A stretch of DNA of 64,000 nt from Puia sp. GTDB taxonomy: Bacteria; Bacteroidota; Bacteroidia; Chitinophagales; Chitinophagaceae. Each line of letters opens with the position of its first letter. The stretch's first letter is position 1. The notes under the pieces were generated by a model. It ran no database searches and was not told the DNA's origin. It saw nothing but the letters and a program-made list of their open reading frames with translations. Shown here piece after piece: positions 9,171-19,027 of the stretch. The stretch spans positions 91,548-155,547 of the forward strand of contig JARLGZ010000275.1 in NCBI GenBank assembly GCA_031292515.1. The letters run 5' to 3'. A program made the translations under genes and the position numbers.

Positions 9171-9325
9171 GTTTTCAGGGTTTAGGCTGAATAAATATAA
9201 GGTTTAGGGGTTTTAGAGTTTACAGATTTAAGTTTGGGTTTAGGGTTTAATGTTTAGAGCTTTTAGTTTGAGTTTAGGGGTTTGAGATCCGGTTTTATGT
9301 TCAGGGTTTAGGGTTAAAGGGTCGT
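9171..9325. repeat. Degenerate TTTAGGG-type repeat tract
   Basis: About 150 bp rich in GTTTAGGG, GTTTAGGGTTT, TTTTAGAG and close variants, with at least four exact TTTAGGG units. It resembles a decayed short tandem repeat. Confidence 0.6.
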
Positions 9326-9449
9326 TAGCTAATTTGCGAATTCTATGCCGGTTTGTAACCTATTAATAATCAATTTTTTGGAAATGTGCTTTCGGATTTT
9401 TCTTCCCGTTTCAGGACAATTCTTCCCCGACTGGATCCTCTCGTCGGAT

Positions 9450-9549
9450 GGATCGCCTGTCGGACAGGAATTCCGTCCACGGTTTTTTCAGGATGCACAG
9501 CTATCCTGACCCGGTAGAAAAACAAAACCTTCCGTCTGGGGACGGAAGG
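9450..9549. other. Cluster of hairpins in non-coding DNA
   Basis: Three consecutive inverted repeats: CCTGT-CGG-ACAGG (about 9450-9462), CAGGAT-N8-ATCCTG (9489-9508) and the perfect CCTTCCGTC-TGGG-GACGGAAGG (9528-9549). The last is followed on the minus strand by a T-rich run and could terminate a minus-strand transcript. The cluster could encode a structured RNA. Confidence 0.45.
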
Positions 9550-9598
9550 CTGTAGTAGAATAACCTCTGTAACCTTAGTGAAAAAAGAGTTTTATATT

Positions 9599-9619
9599 AA
9601 CTATTGATGGCCGTCAATG
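9599..9619. repeat. 21-bp direct repeat, copy 2
   Basis: Identical to 9103-9123, 496 bp apart and in the same orientation. Confidence 0.8.
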
Positions 9620-9996
9620 GGTGTTATTATCTTACTCTCTCGTGCATCTATCGCAACCAAATCGGTGCCGGGATTCAGGGAGTTTATAATCAGTCAATTA
9701 CAATCTTGTCAGCTCTTTCACTTTTCCCTTATCCGGAACAAATTTCCCAAAATAAAAGGGATCGGAAAAGACATCATTTGCTTGTTTATGTCCACTTTAT
9801 ATCCACTTCAGGTCCAGGCCACCGGCAGCACATAAGGGTTTCCCTTAAAAATATAAGAAAAAGCCTTTTTGCGGTCTAAAAATCCTAAATAATGAATAAT
9901 TATGTGAGGAATTAGATGCAATTTTTGGGTCTCATTGTCGTTTTTGAATAAGATCCGAGCACGAAATATCTTTTGAAAAACTAATAAAGTCCCCCT

Positions 9997-10251
9997 ATGA
10001 CCCCAAACATCAGTAACAACCAGGACCACCTGGCACAGGAATTCCGGCAGTTAGAAACCTATATCGCCCGGGAAAGCAAGATCGCCCTTCTCAAGATCCA
10101 GAGCCTGCAGTTCGCCATGAAAACACCCGAAGTAGGCCTGCACTATCAACAGGAAGCCGAAGCGATGGTCAGACAATCTCTTTTCTCCTTTGTCCCGAAC
10201 AGTTTTGTACTTAGCGAGATAGGGTATTACTTCAGCGCCGTTGAGAATTAA
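9997..10251 (+). CDS. Small hypothetical protein (84 aa)
   Basis: 84 residues beginning MTPNISNNQDHLAQEFRQLE, mostly alpha-helical and polar in appearance, with no signal peptide, membrane segment or familiar motif. Codon use and composition fit the neighbouring genes better than the surrounding A+T-rich DNA does, and it ends just before a clean 9-bp hairpin at 10291, which supports a real transcript. No function can be assigned. Confidence 0.55.
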   Translation: MTPNISNNQDHLAQEFRQLETYIARESKIALLKIQSLQFAMKTPEVGLHYQQEAEAMVRQSLFSFVPNSFVLSEIGYYFSAVEN

Positions 10252-10290
10252 TCGTCGTCAGCAAACTTATTACGAACCTGTTACAAGCCG

Positions 10291-10313
10291 CAATCCGCCT
10301 TCCGGGCGGATTG
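10291..10313. terminator. Hairpin between convergent genes
   Basis: Perfect stem CAATCCGCC/GGCGGATTG with loop TTCCG, between the 84-aa ORF (+) and the subunit 3-like gene (-). No strong T-run on either side. Confidence 0.55.
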
Positions 10314-10334
10314 TAGCTAATACCCGATCATCCT

Positions 10335-11006
10335 TTAAAAGCTGATGCACTCTTTCAGTTCTTTTTCGGTATAGGCAAGATTATATTGCTTCAATACATC
10401 CGCAGGCACACCGTTCCATTGGTTAGGTACATTGCCGGCATAGCCCATATCTTTCACACCGATCTCAGACGTATAAAAACCGGAAGCGGTAAGATTCCTC
10501 ATAAGATTGAAAAATGCCACACCCTGACCCATCGCAGGCTTCGCCTTTTTGGGATAGGCGATTTCATCGACCATTTCTATTTGCTGTTGGGGGCTGCAAT
10601 CCTTGAACGCCTTTTCAAAACGCTTCAGACACTGGAGATCCAGCCAACGAAGACCGCCCCGCATAGGGACCTGGTGCTCCGGCATATCTTTCACAATAAA
10701 TTCTATGAACTCAGGCACTTTTGCGTCCGAGGCGCTGCCGCTCACTTCATCGCGGGGGATGATGATGTCCCCGAGAATCGTAACGGTTGCCATTTCATCC
10801 GGGGTAAAGAATTTGGGAGAACCATCGACTTGCTTTTGATAAGCTACCTCCTGTTCCATACGGGTAGCATTATCCGATTTTGAAGCTGCCGCCGCGTCTT
10901 CGGCCGCAGGGGCCGTCTTCGTATCCGCGGAATTACAGGCTTCGATCAGGGTTCCCGTTGCAACGGTCCCCACCAGTAAAGCTTTGATCGATTTTCTTCT
11001 GTCCAT
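10335..11006 (-). CDS. Gluconate 2-dehydrogenase subunit 3 family protein (lipoprotein)
   Basis: 223 residues. The N-terminus MDRRKSIKALLVGTVATGTL has a twin-Arg-like start followed by the lipobox LIEAC, so it is probably an exported lipoprotein. The rest matches the gluconate 2-dehydrogenase subunit 3 family (FFTPDEMATVTILGDIIIPRD; GLRWLDLQCLKRFEKAF). Such proteins are the small subunit of periplasmic membrane-bound sugar or sugar-acid dehydrogenases and may help the large flavin subunit fold or be exported. It follows the GMC oxidoreductase by 18 bp on the same strand, the classical arrangement. No cytochrome c subunit gene is adjacent. Confidence 0.92.
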   Translation of the reverse strand: MDRRKSIKALLVGTVATGTLIEACNSADTKTAPAAEDAAAASKSDNATRMEQEVAYQKQVDGSPKFFTPDEMATVTILGDIIIPRDEVSGSASDAKVPEFIEFIVKDMPEHQVPMRGGLRWLDLQCLKRFEKAFKDCSPQQQIEMVDEIAYPKKAKPAMGQGVAFFNLMRNLTASGFYTSEIGVKDMGYAGNVPNQWNGVPADVLKQYNLAYTEKELKECISF

Positions 11007-11024
11007 AAGATGTTATATAGAAGG

Positions 11025-12764
11025 TTATATATTTTGCTTTTTCATTTCATCTATGATATGTTCGCTGGCGCGCATCGACAGGGCAAGGATCGTCCAGGTG
11101 ATATTTTTATCCGCCTGAGAGACGAAGGAACCGCCGTCTACACAGAAAAGATTCTTGCAATCGTGCGCCTGGTTCCATTTGTTGAGCGCCGATGACTTCG
11201 GGTCGTTGCCCATGCGCACGGTACCTGCCTCATGAATGATGTTTCCCGGAGCATGCAGACCATAATTATTGTGGGGCCCATCCTCATCGCCGAAACCGGT
11301 GACGGCGCCCATTGCATGCAGTATTTCGGCGAACGTTTCCTTCATGTGTTTGGCCTGTTTGATCTCATAGTCCGAATGGCTGGTATGGAATCGCAGGACC
11401 GGTATACCATATTTGTCGACGACTTCGGGATCTATCTCACAATAGTTGTCCGCCCTCGCAATGGATTCTCCGCGACCCGCCATGCCGATGGTTGCGCCAT
11501 AAAAATACCGGTAGTCCTCTTTCAGGGAAGCGCCATAGCCACCCGGTTCTTTTTGCTTGCCTTTTACTTTCAGGGATCCGTTAAATTGTTGTATGTCCCA
11601 GCTAAATCCATACAAAGGCATGTCAAAGCCCCCTCCGTATTCAATATGATACCCTCTCGGGAAATCCAGTTTCTTATTATCCAGCCACCAGGGCGTGTAG
11701 ACGTGCATGCCTCCGACGCCATCCTCATTGTATCTTTTCCGGCCCACGAGGTCGGGGATAATGCCTCCCATATCGGCGCCTGTAGAATCGTGCAGGTATT
11801 TACCGACGACATTGCTATTGTTGGCCAACCCGTTGGGATGTCTGTCCGATTTGGAATTGAGCAGGAGCCGCGCGCTCTCGCATGCGCTTGCTGCCAATAT
11901 CACCGTTTTCCCATATACCTGGTATTCGCCCATTGTAGCCTTATCGACATAGGAGATCCCCGTTGCCAGGCCTTCCTTGTCCGTAAGAACTTCCCGGGCC
12001 ATGGCGCCAGTCACCAGGTCGACATTGCCTGTCTTCAGCGCCGGGATGACCAGTACCGATGACGAGGAGAAGTCGGCATAGACTTTACAACTCCTGTTGC
12101 ATTGCCCGCAGAAAAAGCACGCACCCCTTTCACTGTTGATCTGTTTGGTGAGCATTGAGAGACGGGAGGGGATGACCGGTATCCCGATGCCTGTGGCTGC
12201 TTTTTTTATGAAGAGTTCATGGAGCCTGGGTTTTGGCGGTGGAAGAAAAAATCCGTCGGGATCATTCTCCAGCCCCTCGTTGGTCCCAAACACACCGATC
12301 ATTTTATCTACCTGGTCATAGTAAGGTTTTACATCTTCATAGCCGATGGGCCAGTCGTCGCCAAGACCATCGATGCTTTTGCGCTTGAAATCTTTTGGTC
12401 CGAAACGAAGGGAGATCCTTCCCCAGTGATTGGTCCTTCCTCCCAGCATACGTGCGCGCCACCATTCCCATTTGGTCGCACCGCTCTGGGTATAGGGTTC
12501 TCCGTCTATCTCCCAGCCCCAAAACGAGGCATCATAGTCTCCGAAGGGTCGATATTTAGTACTGGCTCCGCGGCGGGGGGAATCCCATGGATTTTTTAAC
12601 TGCGCGGAATTGATTTTGGGATCGAACATGGGGCCGGCTTCTATCAGGCATACTTTAAGACCCGCTTTGGCCAACATATAGGTGGCCATCCCTCCTCCGG
12701 CGCCCGAACCTACAATGACCGCATCATATTTTTTAGCTTGTTTTTTTATCTCCAGATCACCCAT
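11025..12764 (-). CDS. GMC family FAD-dependent oxidoreductase (sugar/alcohol dehydrogenase large subunit)
   Basis: 579-residue flavoprotein. The N-terminal Rossmann motif [20 protein letters not shown] and following LIEAG bind FAD. The C-terminal block has [16 protein letters not shown] and [17 protein letters not shown], typical of the GMC C-terminal domain. A Cys-rich segment [17 protein letters not shown] (about residues 215-232) is seen in the gluconate/sorbitol-dehydrogenase-like branch. It probably oxidises a sugar, polyol or aldonate in the periplasm together with the subunit 3-like lipoprotein encoded downstream. It has no signal peptide of its own, so export would rely on the Tat-like partner. 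The substrate is unknown. Confidence 0.93.
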   Translation of the reverse strand: MGDLEIKKQAKKYDAVIVGSGAGGGMATYMLAKAGLKVCLIEAGPMFDPKINSAQLKNPWDSPRRGASTKYRPFGDYDASFWGWEIDGEPYTQSGATKWEWWRARMLGGRTNHWGRISLRFGPKDFKRKSIDGLGDDWPIGYEDVKPYYDQVDKMIGVFGTNEGLENDPDGFFLPPPKPRLHELFIKKAATGIGIPVIPSRLSMLTKQINSERGACFFCGQCNRSCKVYADFSSSSVLVIPALKTGNVDLVTGAMAREVLTDKEGLATGISYVDKATMGEYQVYGKTVILAASACESARLLLNSKSDRHPNGLANNSNVVGKYLHDSTGADMGGIIPDLVGRKRYNEDGVGGMHVYTPWWLDNKKLDFPRGYHIEYGGGFDMPLYGFSWDIQQFNGSLKVKGKQKEPGGYGASLKEDYRYFYGATIGMAGRGESIARADNYCEIDPEVVDKYGIPVLRFHTSHSDYEIKQAKHMKETFAEILHAMGAVTGFGDEDGPHNNYGLHAPGNIIHEAGTVRMGNDPKSSALNKWNQAHDCKNLFCVDGGSFVSQADKNITWTILALSMRASEHIIDEMKKQNI

Positions 12765-12945
12765 ACTAAGATTATAATTTGAACGTAAGGAAAAGTAAAT
12801 TTAAAGGTTTTGTGGAGTTGAGAACAAATATTTTTAAAACTGATAGGAAAGATTATTGGGAAAGATCTTGGGAAAGAATCAAACGGCTAATTTTCTGATT
12901 CCCATCCGGGGAAGCAGTGCCGGAGACATCATGGGATTGACTGAA

Positions 12946-14016
12946 CTACATCTGCAGCCAGCGGAGGGCTTCCAGTTTGGTGATATCATCGTCCTTGTCG
13001 CCGGCATTCGGATTGATGATCTTGTCGGGGACGATGCTGCCTTCGCAGATAGTGCCGGTAAAATCTGCTTCACGGCACACTGTGAGCACCAGCATGGAAT
13101 GATCGGACAGTGTGTACGTGGCGTTGGCTGTCGTCATCCCGGCGGTTGGTTCCCCATAAAGATGAACGGCCGTCTTGCCTTTAAAAGCCAGCGCAACGAT
13201 CTCCCCGGCGCTGACTGTTCGGTGACCTGTCAGCACCACAATGGATTTCCTGCCCGACTTGATACGGTAACACTTGCTGACCTGGCAACGGATATGCTTT
13301 CCCTGGAATGCGGCTCCATCGCGGTAAGCAATCGGGATTTTCTCATTGTCGGAAACAAAATAGCCACAGGTGCCGTTCCCCAGCAGTGGGCCGATTCCCG
13401 CCAGCATGGGCCAGCAATTGCCGCCGGTGTTCGCTCGAAGGTCTATGATCCACTTGGAAATTTTACGGGTGTCAAGATCGGCAATGAGCTGTTGAATGCT
13501 ATCGGCGATCTGCATGCAGATCATCGAGTCGGTGGTGCTGACCCAGGGAACTGTCAGGTAAGCGATGCTGTCCGACAATACTTCCCCTTTTATTTCTCCG
13601 ACGAGTTGAGACAGATCCGGTTTCACCGGGGTAGACGCCGCATCGTTATTGTTATCATTATTATAGACGGCCGCCTTTTCGGCAGGCATGATAAAACTAT
13701 GGGATTCGTTGATCTGCTGAAAACACCAGGTGATGGTCGCATAAGCGTCGTCGCAATTGGCTGAGTTTTTCAACCGGGTCCTGGCCATGACTCCCAGGGT
13801 GTCCCAGGATATATTTTCTCTCTTGTAATAATTTTTCTGCATAAAGACCAGGGCCTCGTCCAGCAGGCGGCTTGCTTTTTCGAGACAGGCCAGTTTGAGG
13901 GAATCGGGCGGGGGGACAGCATTCCGGGGCCGGGGAAGATCATGACCATATGCGGTGGAAATGACGGAAGACAACAGTAATGGAATTGCCAGCAGGAAAG
14001 CCAATGACCTAAGCAT
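12946..14016 (-). CDS. S41 family peptidase (C-terminal processing protease-like)
   Basis: 356-residue exported serine peptidase. An N-terminal signal peptide (LAFLLAIPLLLSSVISTAYG) is followed by a helical region and the S41 catalytic domain with WIIDLRANTGGN and VLTGHRTVSAGEIVALAF; the Ser in TVSAGE is the expected nucleophile. No PDZ domain is evident, as in the shorter tricorn/IRBP-like S41 proteins common in Bacteroidota. A small Asp/Asn-rich linker (NNDNNNDAAS) precedes the core. It probably degrades peptides in the periplasm. It lies 104 bp downstream of the MacB-type permease and may be cotranscribed with it. Confidence 0.9.
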   Translation of the reverse strand: MLRSLAFLLAIPLLLSSVISTAYGHDLPRPRNAVPPPDSLKLACLEKASRLLDEALVFMQKNYYKRENISWDTLGVMARTRLKNSANCDDAYATITWCFQQINESHSFIMPAEKAAVYNNDNNNDAASTPVKPDLSQLVGEIKGEVLSDSIAYLTVPWVSTTDSMICMQIADSIQQLIADLDTRKISKWIIDLRANTGGNCWPMLAGIGPLLGNGTCGYFVSDNEKIPIAYRDGAAFQGKHIRCQVSKCYRIKSGRKSIVVLTGHRTVSAGEIVALAFKGKTAVHLYGEPTAGMTTANATYTLSDHSMLVLTVCREADFTGTICEGSIVPDKIINPNAGDKDDDITKLEALRWLQM

Positions 14017-14120
14017 ACGCTAAAGAATTAATGTGAGGGGACCCCAAACCTTACCGGAGAGAAGATAGTATAATTCCAAAATTCCATAAAATAAAGTGCC
14101 GAAGTTTATAAAAAAATTGG

Positions 14121-16505
14121 CTATTCCGTTCCCAGGCTTTTTACGGGGCTCATCCTGGCCGCCTTGAAGGCCTGGAAGCTTACGGTGAATAAGGCGATAC
14201 ACAAGGCGGTCAGTCCCGCCATCACGAATATCCACCAGTAAATATCGATCCTGTAGGCAAAGCTTTGCAGCCAGTAATGCATGAAAAGCCAGGATATCGG
14301 GGCGGCGATCAGGAAGGCCCAGATCACGAGCCGCAGGAAATCCTTCGACAGCAGGAAGACGATGCCGCCCACGGAAGCGCCGATGACCTTTCGTACGCCG
14401 ATTTCCTTTGTCCGTTGAAGCGTGCTGTAGGAGGCGAGCCCCATCAGGCCCAGGCAACTAATAAAGATGGCCAATACCGAAAAGTTCAGAAAGAGCCTCC
14501 CAAACCGGTCCTCGCTGCGGTATTGCCTGTCGAAAGTCTCGTCCAGGAAAGTATAGCTAAAGGGCTTGTCCGGTATGATCTCCTTCCACTTACGCTCTAC
14601 GGCTGAAAGAGTGGCGGGCAGGTTGTGGCCGTCCACATTAACGGATAGCAGGTCGCATGCCCCGGGTTCAATACGCATACTCAGCGGTTTGATCGCTTCC
14701 TGCAGGGAACGGAAATGGAAGTCTTTCATAACGCCGACAATCATACCTTTCCGGCCCCATTGGTCAAATTTTTTACCGACCGCCTGTGCTGGGGACGTAT
14801 AGCCGAACATCTTGACGGCGGCTTCGTTCAGGACCATCGCCTGGGTGGTATCGGTGCCGAAGTTCTTTGAGAAAGCCCTCCCCGCGACCATCTTTATCTG
14901 GTACTGGGGGATATAGTCGAAGTCCACGAAATACAGATCCAGGTTGGCGATCTGCATCTCTCCCCGGACATTTTCAATTTGCGAGTAGGCCCCGGGGTTG
15001 CCACCGCCCGGAACGCTGCCGGACATGGCGGTCGAAATTACCCCCGGCAAGTTACCCACTTCCTGTTTGAAGACCAGTTTGGCCGAGTCTCCCCGTGTAT
15101 CGATGATCATCTTCTGGCTTTTATTGAAGCCCAGATCCTGGTTGCGCATGTAGTTGAGCTGGTTGTACACGACCAGCGTGGCGATGATGAGGGCCGTGGC
15201 GATCGTGAATTGAAGGACGACCAGCGTTTTGCGGAGAAACAGGCCCCTTGTACCCGTAGCGAACCTGCCTTTCAGGACCGCCACCGGTTGAAAGGAGGAC
15301 AACACCAGCGCAGGATAGAAGCCCGCGGCAATGCCGATCGCTATGGCTGTACCCAACAGGACCAGCAAGTAAGAAGCATGCGTAAAGATGCCGGGGCTGA
15401 TGGCCTTCCCAGCCAGATGATTGAAGGCGGGAAGCAACAAGGCGGAGAAGACAACGGTAAACAAAAAGGCGATCAGGCATAGAATGACGCTTTCCCCGAT
15501 GAACTGCCGTGCCAGCTGTCCTTTGCCTGCTCCCACCACCTTGCGGATGCCCACTTCCTTTGCCCGCTCTGCCGACCTGGCCGTCGTCAGGTTGATAAAG
15601 TTGATGCAGGCTATGAGCAGGATGAATATGCCTACTATGGAGAATACATATACGTTGATGATATTCCCCGTTTTTGAGTTGCCCCGGGTAGAACGAAGGT
15701 ATACATCCCGGAGCCGTTCCAGGTATAAAGTCGGGAACATCTGCTGGGCATGCATTTCCGTGCCGTCCATCTTCTCCAGGAAGGCCGGGAATTTGGCCTC
15801 CAGCGCATGGGCATTTGCTCCCGGCTTCAGAAGCAGATAGGCGTTGGCGCCGTAGTTCCCCCATTGATCGTCCAGTCCACGGTTCAGCCGTTGGGTCACG
15901 GTATTCATGGATACGATCATGCTGGCCGCGATCTGGGAATTTTCCGGAATGTCTTTCATGACACCCGTAACGACGGCATGAAAGTTGGATCGGGTCAGGG
16001 CGAGGGATTGTCCCAAAGGGTTGGCATCTCCAAAGTATTTTTTTGCAGTCGCTTCGGTTAATACCACGCTAAAAGGTTCTTTCAGCGCGGTATTGGGATT
16101 CCCCCTGAGGAGGGGGAAGTCAAAAACCTGAAAGAAGGTCGAATCCGCCAGTGCGACATCGTCCTGTTCAAAATGCCGGTCACCCCGGGTGACCAACCAA
16201 TTATCTCCCATGCTGACCCGCACCGTGGATTGAACCTCCGGGAGTTCGCCCACGAGGTGAGGCGCGACAGCCCAGGCGGGTCGGTCGCTGTGGAGGGTCT
16301 CGGTGGGTGTTTTGATATCGCATACGATGCGGTAAATCCGGTCTGCCCTGGTATGGAAGGAGTCGTAGCTCAGCTCAAAAAGCACATACAAAAAGATGAG
16401 ATAAAAGGCGGCCATACCTACGGTGAGCCCGATGATATTGAGCAGGGAAAAGCCTTTATGACGCCAGAGGTTGCGAAATGCAGTTTTGATATAGTTTTTG
16501 AACAT
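14121..16505 (-). CDS. ABC transporter permease, MacB/FtsX family
   Basis: 794-residue permease of the type abundant in Bacteroidota. It starts MFKNYIKTAFRNLWRHKGFS, followed by a membrane helix, a periplasmic MacB-like core domain (about 45-240), a first FtsX domain with three helices (about 285-430, containing ARSAERAKEVGIRKVVGAGK), a second periplasmic region, and a second FtsX domain (about 670-790, with RTKEIGVRKVIGASVGGIV). Such proteins use a separate ATPase, not encoded here, to move lipoproteins, antimicrobials or signals mechanically rather than by membrane transport. Its specific substrate is unknown. Confidence 0.93.
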   Translation of the reverse strand: MFKNYIKTAFRNLWRHKGFSLLNIIGLTVGMAAFYLIFLYVLFELSYDSFHTRADRIYRIVCDIKTPTETLHSDRPAWAVAPHLVGELPEVQSTVRVSMGDNWLVTRGDRHFEQDDVALADSTFFQVFDFPLLRGNPNTALKEPFSVVLTEATAKKYFGDANPLGQSLALTRSNFHAVVTGVMKDIPENSQIAASMIVSMNTVTQRLNRGLDDQWGNYGANAYLLLKPGANAHALEAKFPAFLEKMDGTEMHAQQMFPTLYLERLRDVYLRSTRGNSKTGNIINVYVFSIVGIFILLIACINFINLTTARSAERAKEVGIRKVVGAGKGQLARQFIGESVILCLIAFLFTVVFSALLLPAFNHLAGKAISPGIFTHASYLLVLLGTAIAIGIAAGFYPALVLSSFQPVAVLKGRFATGTRGLFLRKTLVVLQFTIATALIIATLVVYNQLNYMRNQDLGFNKSQKMIIDTRGDSAKLVFKQEVGNLPGVISTAMSGSVPGGGNPGAYSQIENVRGEMQIANLDLYFVDFDYIPQYQIKMVAGRAFSKNFGTDTTQAMVLNEAAVKMFGYTSPAQAVGKKFDQWGRKGMIVGVMKDFHFRSLQEAIKPLSMRIEPGACDLLSVNVDGHNLPATLSAVERKWKEIIPDKPFSYTFLDETFDRQYRSEDRFGRLFLNFSVLAIFISCLGLMGLASYSTLQRTKEIGVRKVIGASVGGIVFLLSKDFLRLVIWAFLIAAPISWLFMHYWLQSFAYRIDIYWWIFVMAGLTALCIALFTVSFQAFKAARMSPVKSLGTE

Positions 16506-16693
16506 ACCGGTTGATTGATGGTGCTCCGGTTTGCCACCAATAGGATGCCATTTTTGTTAGCTATTGATAGTCAGAGAATAGAGGCAATCAAAAGGATCTA
16601 AAGCGTCTGGAACCGATGCAGGAAGTGTCCGGTTTCAAGTTCAGGGGCTGGTCAATTCCCGTCGTTCCGGCGGAATCTTTGTGTTATTATTCT

Positions 16694-18943
16694 TCATTCT
16701 TCTTCTTCGTTTTCCTGAATATCTTCTTCCGGTTCTTCCTCCTCTTCCCCGCTGTCGGATTCCTCTTCCTGTTCTTCGGTCATATCTTCTTCCGGCGAGC
16801 CTTCTTCCTCCGGGTCGTCTTCAGCGGGATTCTCTTCCGTCTGAGCAGTCGTAGTCTCTTCTTCCGCCGCATTGGCAAAGTCGGCAAACCAGCCGGCTTT
16901 TGTGAGCAGTTCCGCGGGGCTGCCTTCTTCCACCACCTGGCCTTCCGAAAGCACGATGACATGATCGGCGTCATGCACCATCGAATAGCGATGGGCGATG
17001 ATAATGACTGTATTCTCTTTCCGGATCTCTTCGAGGGTTTTCTTTACCTCGGCTTCTGTGGCATAATCCAGGTTGGCCGTGGCCTCATCCAATACGAGGA
17101 TGCGCGGCCGGGCCACCAGCACCCGGGCGATTTGTATACGCTGTCTCTCCCCGACGGAGAGCCCGATCCCGCTCTCCCCGACGATTGTTTCCAATCCATC
17201 CGGGAGCCTTTGCAAGGTCGCCTGCATTCCGGCGGACAGGGCCGCCTTTTCCACTTCTTCCAGCGTTGCCTCCGGTCTCTTATAGCGGATATTGTCGGCC
17301 AGCGTGCCCCTGAATATCGCCCCGTCGGTCGATACCATTCCGATCTGGCTGCGGACGGAAGACGCATCCAACTCCGCCAAATCCTGTCCGTCTATCAGGA
17401 TCTTTCCCTGCGAGGGGTCGTATAATTTCATCAGGAGGTCTACGGTAGTGGTCTTGCCTGCCCCCGATGTGCCGATGAGGGCAGTAGCCTTCCCCGGTTC
17501 CAGCAGAAAGCTGACTCCCTTCAGGATCTCTCTTTTCCCATCGTAAGAGAACCAGATATCCCTGAATTCTATCTTGCCGTGCCCGATCACCAGCGGGGCT
17601 CCCGATTTCTCTTCCACGCCACTATCCAGCAGCTTAAAGGCACGCGCAATGGATGCGATATTCTGCTGCAGTCCCACCCAGAGACTGGCCAGGGTATCGA
17701 TCGGGCCATAGAGCCTGTCCAGGTAGGACACAAACATGACTACATCGCCCGGTGTGAGTTTGTTTTGGAGGGTGAGGTAGCCGCCGTAACCTAATACCAG
17801 GGCCGTTGACAGATGGGAGAGCATGGTCTCCCAGAAGACGTATTTGTTGGAGAGTCTGGAACGGTCGATATAGTCCCGGTAGGCTTCGTCGGAAATGGAT
17901 TGCAACTGTTCCGTCTCCCGGTCTTCGGCTCCCGATAGCTTTACCGTTTTGATGCCTGTCAGGCCATCCTGTATCCGGGCCGAGACGTCTTCCCATTTTT
18001 CATAATAGCCGGAAAGACCGGATTCAAGTCTCCGCGCCGATTTCCAGGCTATCAGCAGGTAAAAGGGAATCGTGACGAGCGCAACGGTGGTGAGCGCCAC
18101 GTTCTCCCAGAACATGATGGCCAGGATTCCCAGCAGGCTGATCGTTTCGGGAAGGATCTGCTGTGAAAATCCATTGACGATGCCCGATACTTCCTCCGAC
18201 TGGTCGATTTGTTTGGCGATGGCGGCACTGGAACGTTTTCCGAAAAATTGAAGCGGGAGGTTGAGGACATGCGAAAAAGTGTGTTGTATGAATCGTTGCT
18301 CTATCAGACAGGAGAGCCTGACGTTCATATTTTCGCCGATACGCCAGAAGATGGTGGCCAGCAGGTTGATCAGGAATAAAAGGACCACTGCCCACAACAG
18401 CGTGTTAAGCGCCTGCTCGGGGGAGCGAGCCGCAACATGACCCTGGGTGTGCGGCTCCTTGACCTTTTTCCTATGTGTTTTTTTTGCCGGAGCATGCTGC
18501 AGGTGATGCCTGACCGCCGCCCTGGCATTGGCCATTCTCCTGGCCGCCGAATCGGGAGGCTTTTTTACGATAAGGCGATGGGACTCCACGGCTGTCGTGC
18601 CGCCGGCGCTTGCTGTCGCGGCGTCGCCCGCCTCTTTCAGGGTGTCCTTTTCTCCTGCTCCGGTCTCTTTTTCAAGAAAAGAGGAGATAGGGTCTTCGAC
18701 ATCCGGATCGATGCCCAATTCACGTTGGGCACTGTCTTTTGCCTGTTTTACGAACAAACCGGCCACATCGTTGACGGCTTCCCGGTAAATAAGAGGTTCC
18801 AGGAGGCTGGCGCCAGTTCCCAGCAGCCCCAGGATGACTACCCAGACGAATTTTTTCTTATAGGGGAAGACCAGCCCGAAGATCTTTTTCCAAACGCTCT
18901 TTTTTATATTTCTGTCAGTTGCCATGCCTGGAGGATAAACCAT
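16694..18943 (-). CDS. ABC transporter, fused permease/ATPase, with long insertion and acidic tail
   Basis: 749-residue type IV exporter half-transporter. The membrane domain begins at about residue 30 and the ATPase follows at about 430, with Walker A ALIGTSGAGKTTT, signature LSVGERQRIQIARVLVARP and Walker B ILVLDEATANLD. Two features are unusual. Between the first and second membrane helices (about residues 55-175) there is a ~120-residue insertion rich in Ala, Lys, Arg and His. The last ~57 residues form an extreme acidic tail with 33 Asp/Glu. Family members export lipids, peptides or drugs as dimers. An alternative start is the ATG at 18925 (MATDRN). It is not tightly linked to other genes. 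Confidence 0.93.
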   Translation of the reverse strand: MVYPPGMATDRNIKKSVWKKIFGLVFPYKKKFVWVVILGLLGTGASLLEPLIYREAVNDVAGLFVKQAKDSAQRELGIDPDVEDPISSFLEKETGAGEKDTLKEAGDAATASAGGTTAVESHRLIVKKPPDSAARRMANARAAVRHHLQHAPAKKTHRKKVKEPHTQGHVAARSPEQALNTLLWAVVLLFLINLLATIFWRIGENMNVRLSCLIEQRFIQHTFSHVLNLPLQFFGKRSSAAIAKQIDQSEEVSGIVNGFSQQILPETISLLGILAIMFWENVALTTVALVTIPFYLLIAWKSARRLESGLSGYYEKWEDVSARIQDGLTGIKTVKLSGAEDRETEQLQSISDEAYRDYIDRSRLSNKYVFWETMLSHLSTALVLGYGGYLTLQNKLTPGDVVMFVSYLDRLYGPIDTLASLWVGLQQNIASIARAFKLLDSGVEEKSGAPLVIGHGKIEFRDIWFSYDGKREILKGVSFLLEPGKATALIGTSGAGKTTTVDLLMKLYDPSQGKILIDGQDLAELDASSVRSQIGMVSTDGAIFRGTLADNIRYKRPEATLEEVEKAALSAGMQATLQRLPDGLETIVGESGIGLSVGERQRIQIARVLVARPRILVLDEATANLDYATEAEVKKTLEEIRKENTVIIIAHRYSMVHDADHVIVLSEGQVVEEGSPAELLTKAGWFADFANAAEEETTTAQTEENPAEDDPEEEGSPEEDMTEEQEEESDSGEEEEEPEEDIQENEEEE

Positions 18944-19027
18944 GAAAATCGAAACTTCAAAGAAACAAAAATTTTATTTGGAACCGGGAAGTAAAAAGAA
19001 ATTAAATTCGTAATAAACTGATCTGCT

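Larger units (their letters stand above)
8975..9996. other. 1-kb non-coding region with repeats and hairpins
   Basis: No credible gene between hppA and the small ORF at 9997. It contains the hppA promoter box, a minus-strand terminator-like hairpin, two copies of a 21-bp direct repeat with a palindromic core, a TTTAGGG-like repetitive stretch, and three hairpins between 9450 and 9549. Short reading frames here (for example 8987-9190 and 9604-9879) have no family-like features. Confidence 0.7.

Noticed and set aside
8987..9190. 67-codon open frame upstream of hppA
   Set aside because: It overlaps the hppA promoter and a hairpin and has no coding character.
9604..9879. Overlapping short frames in the 1-kb gap
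   Set aside because: Low-complexity translations without similarity to any family; begin inside the 21-bp repeat.
9808..10029. 73-codon minus-strand frame that could use the 9528-9549 hairpin as terminator
   Set aside because: It overlaps the start of the better-supported gene at 9997 and its translation is not protein-like.
14020..14457. Antisense and overlapping frames inside long genes such as the MacB-type permease, lon and GH20
   Set aside because: They are shadows of well-supported genes with clear protein families in the other frame.
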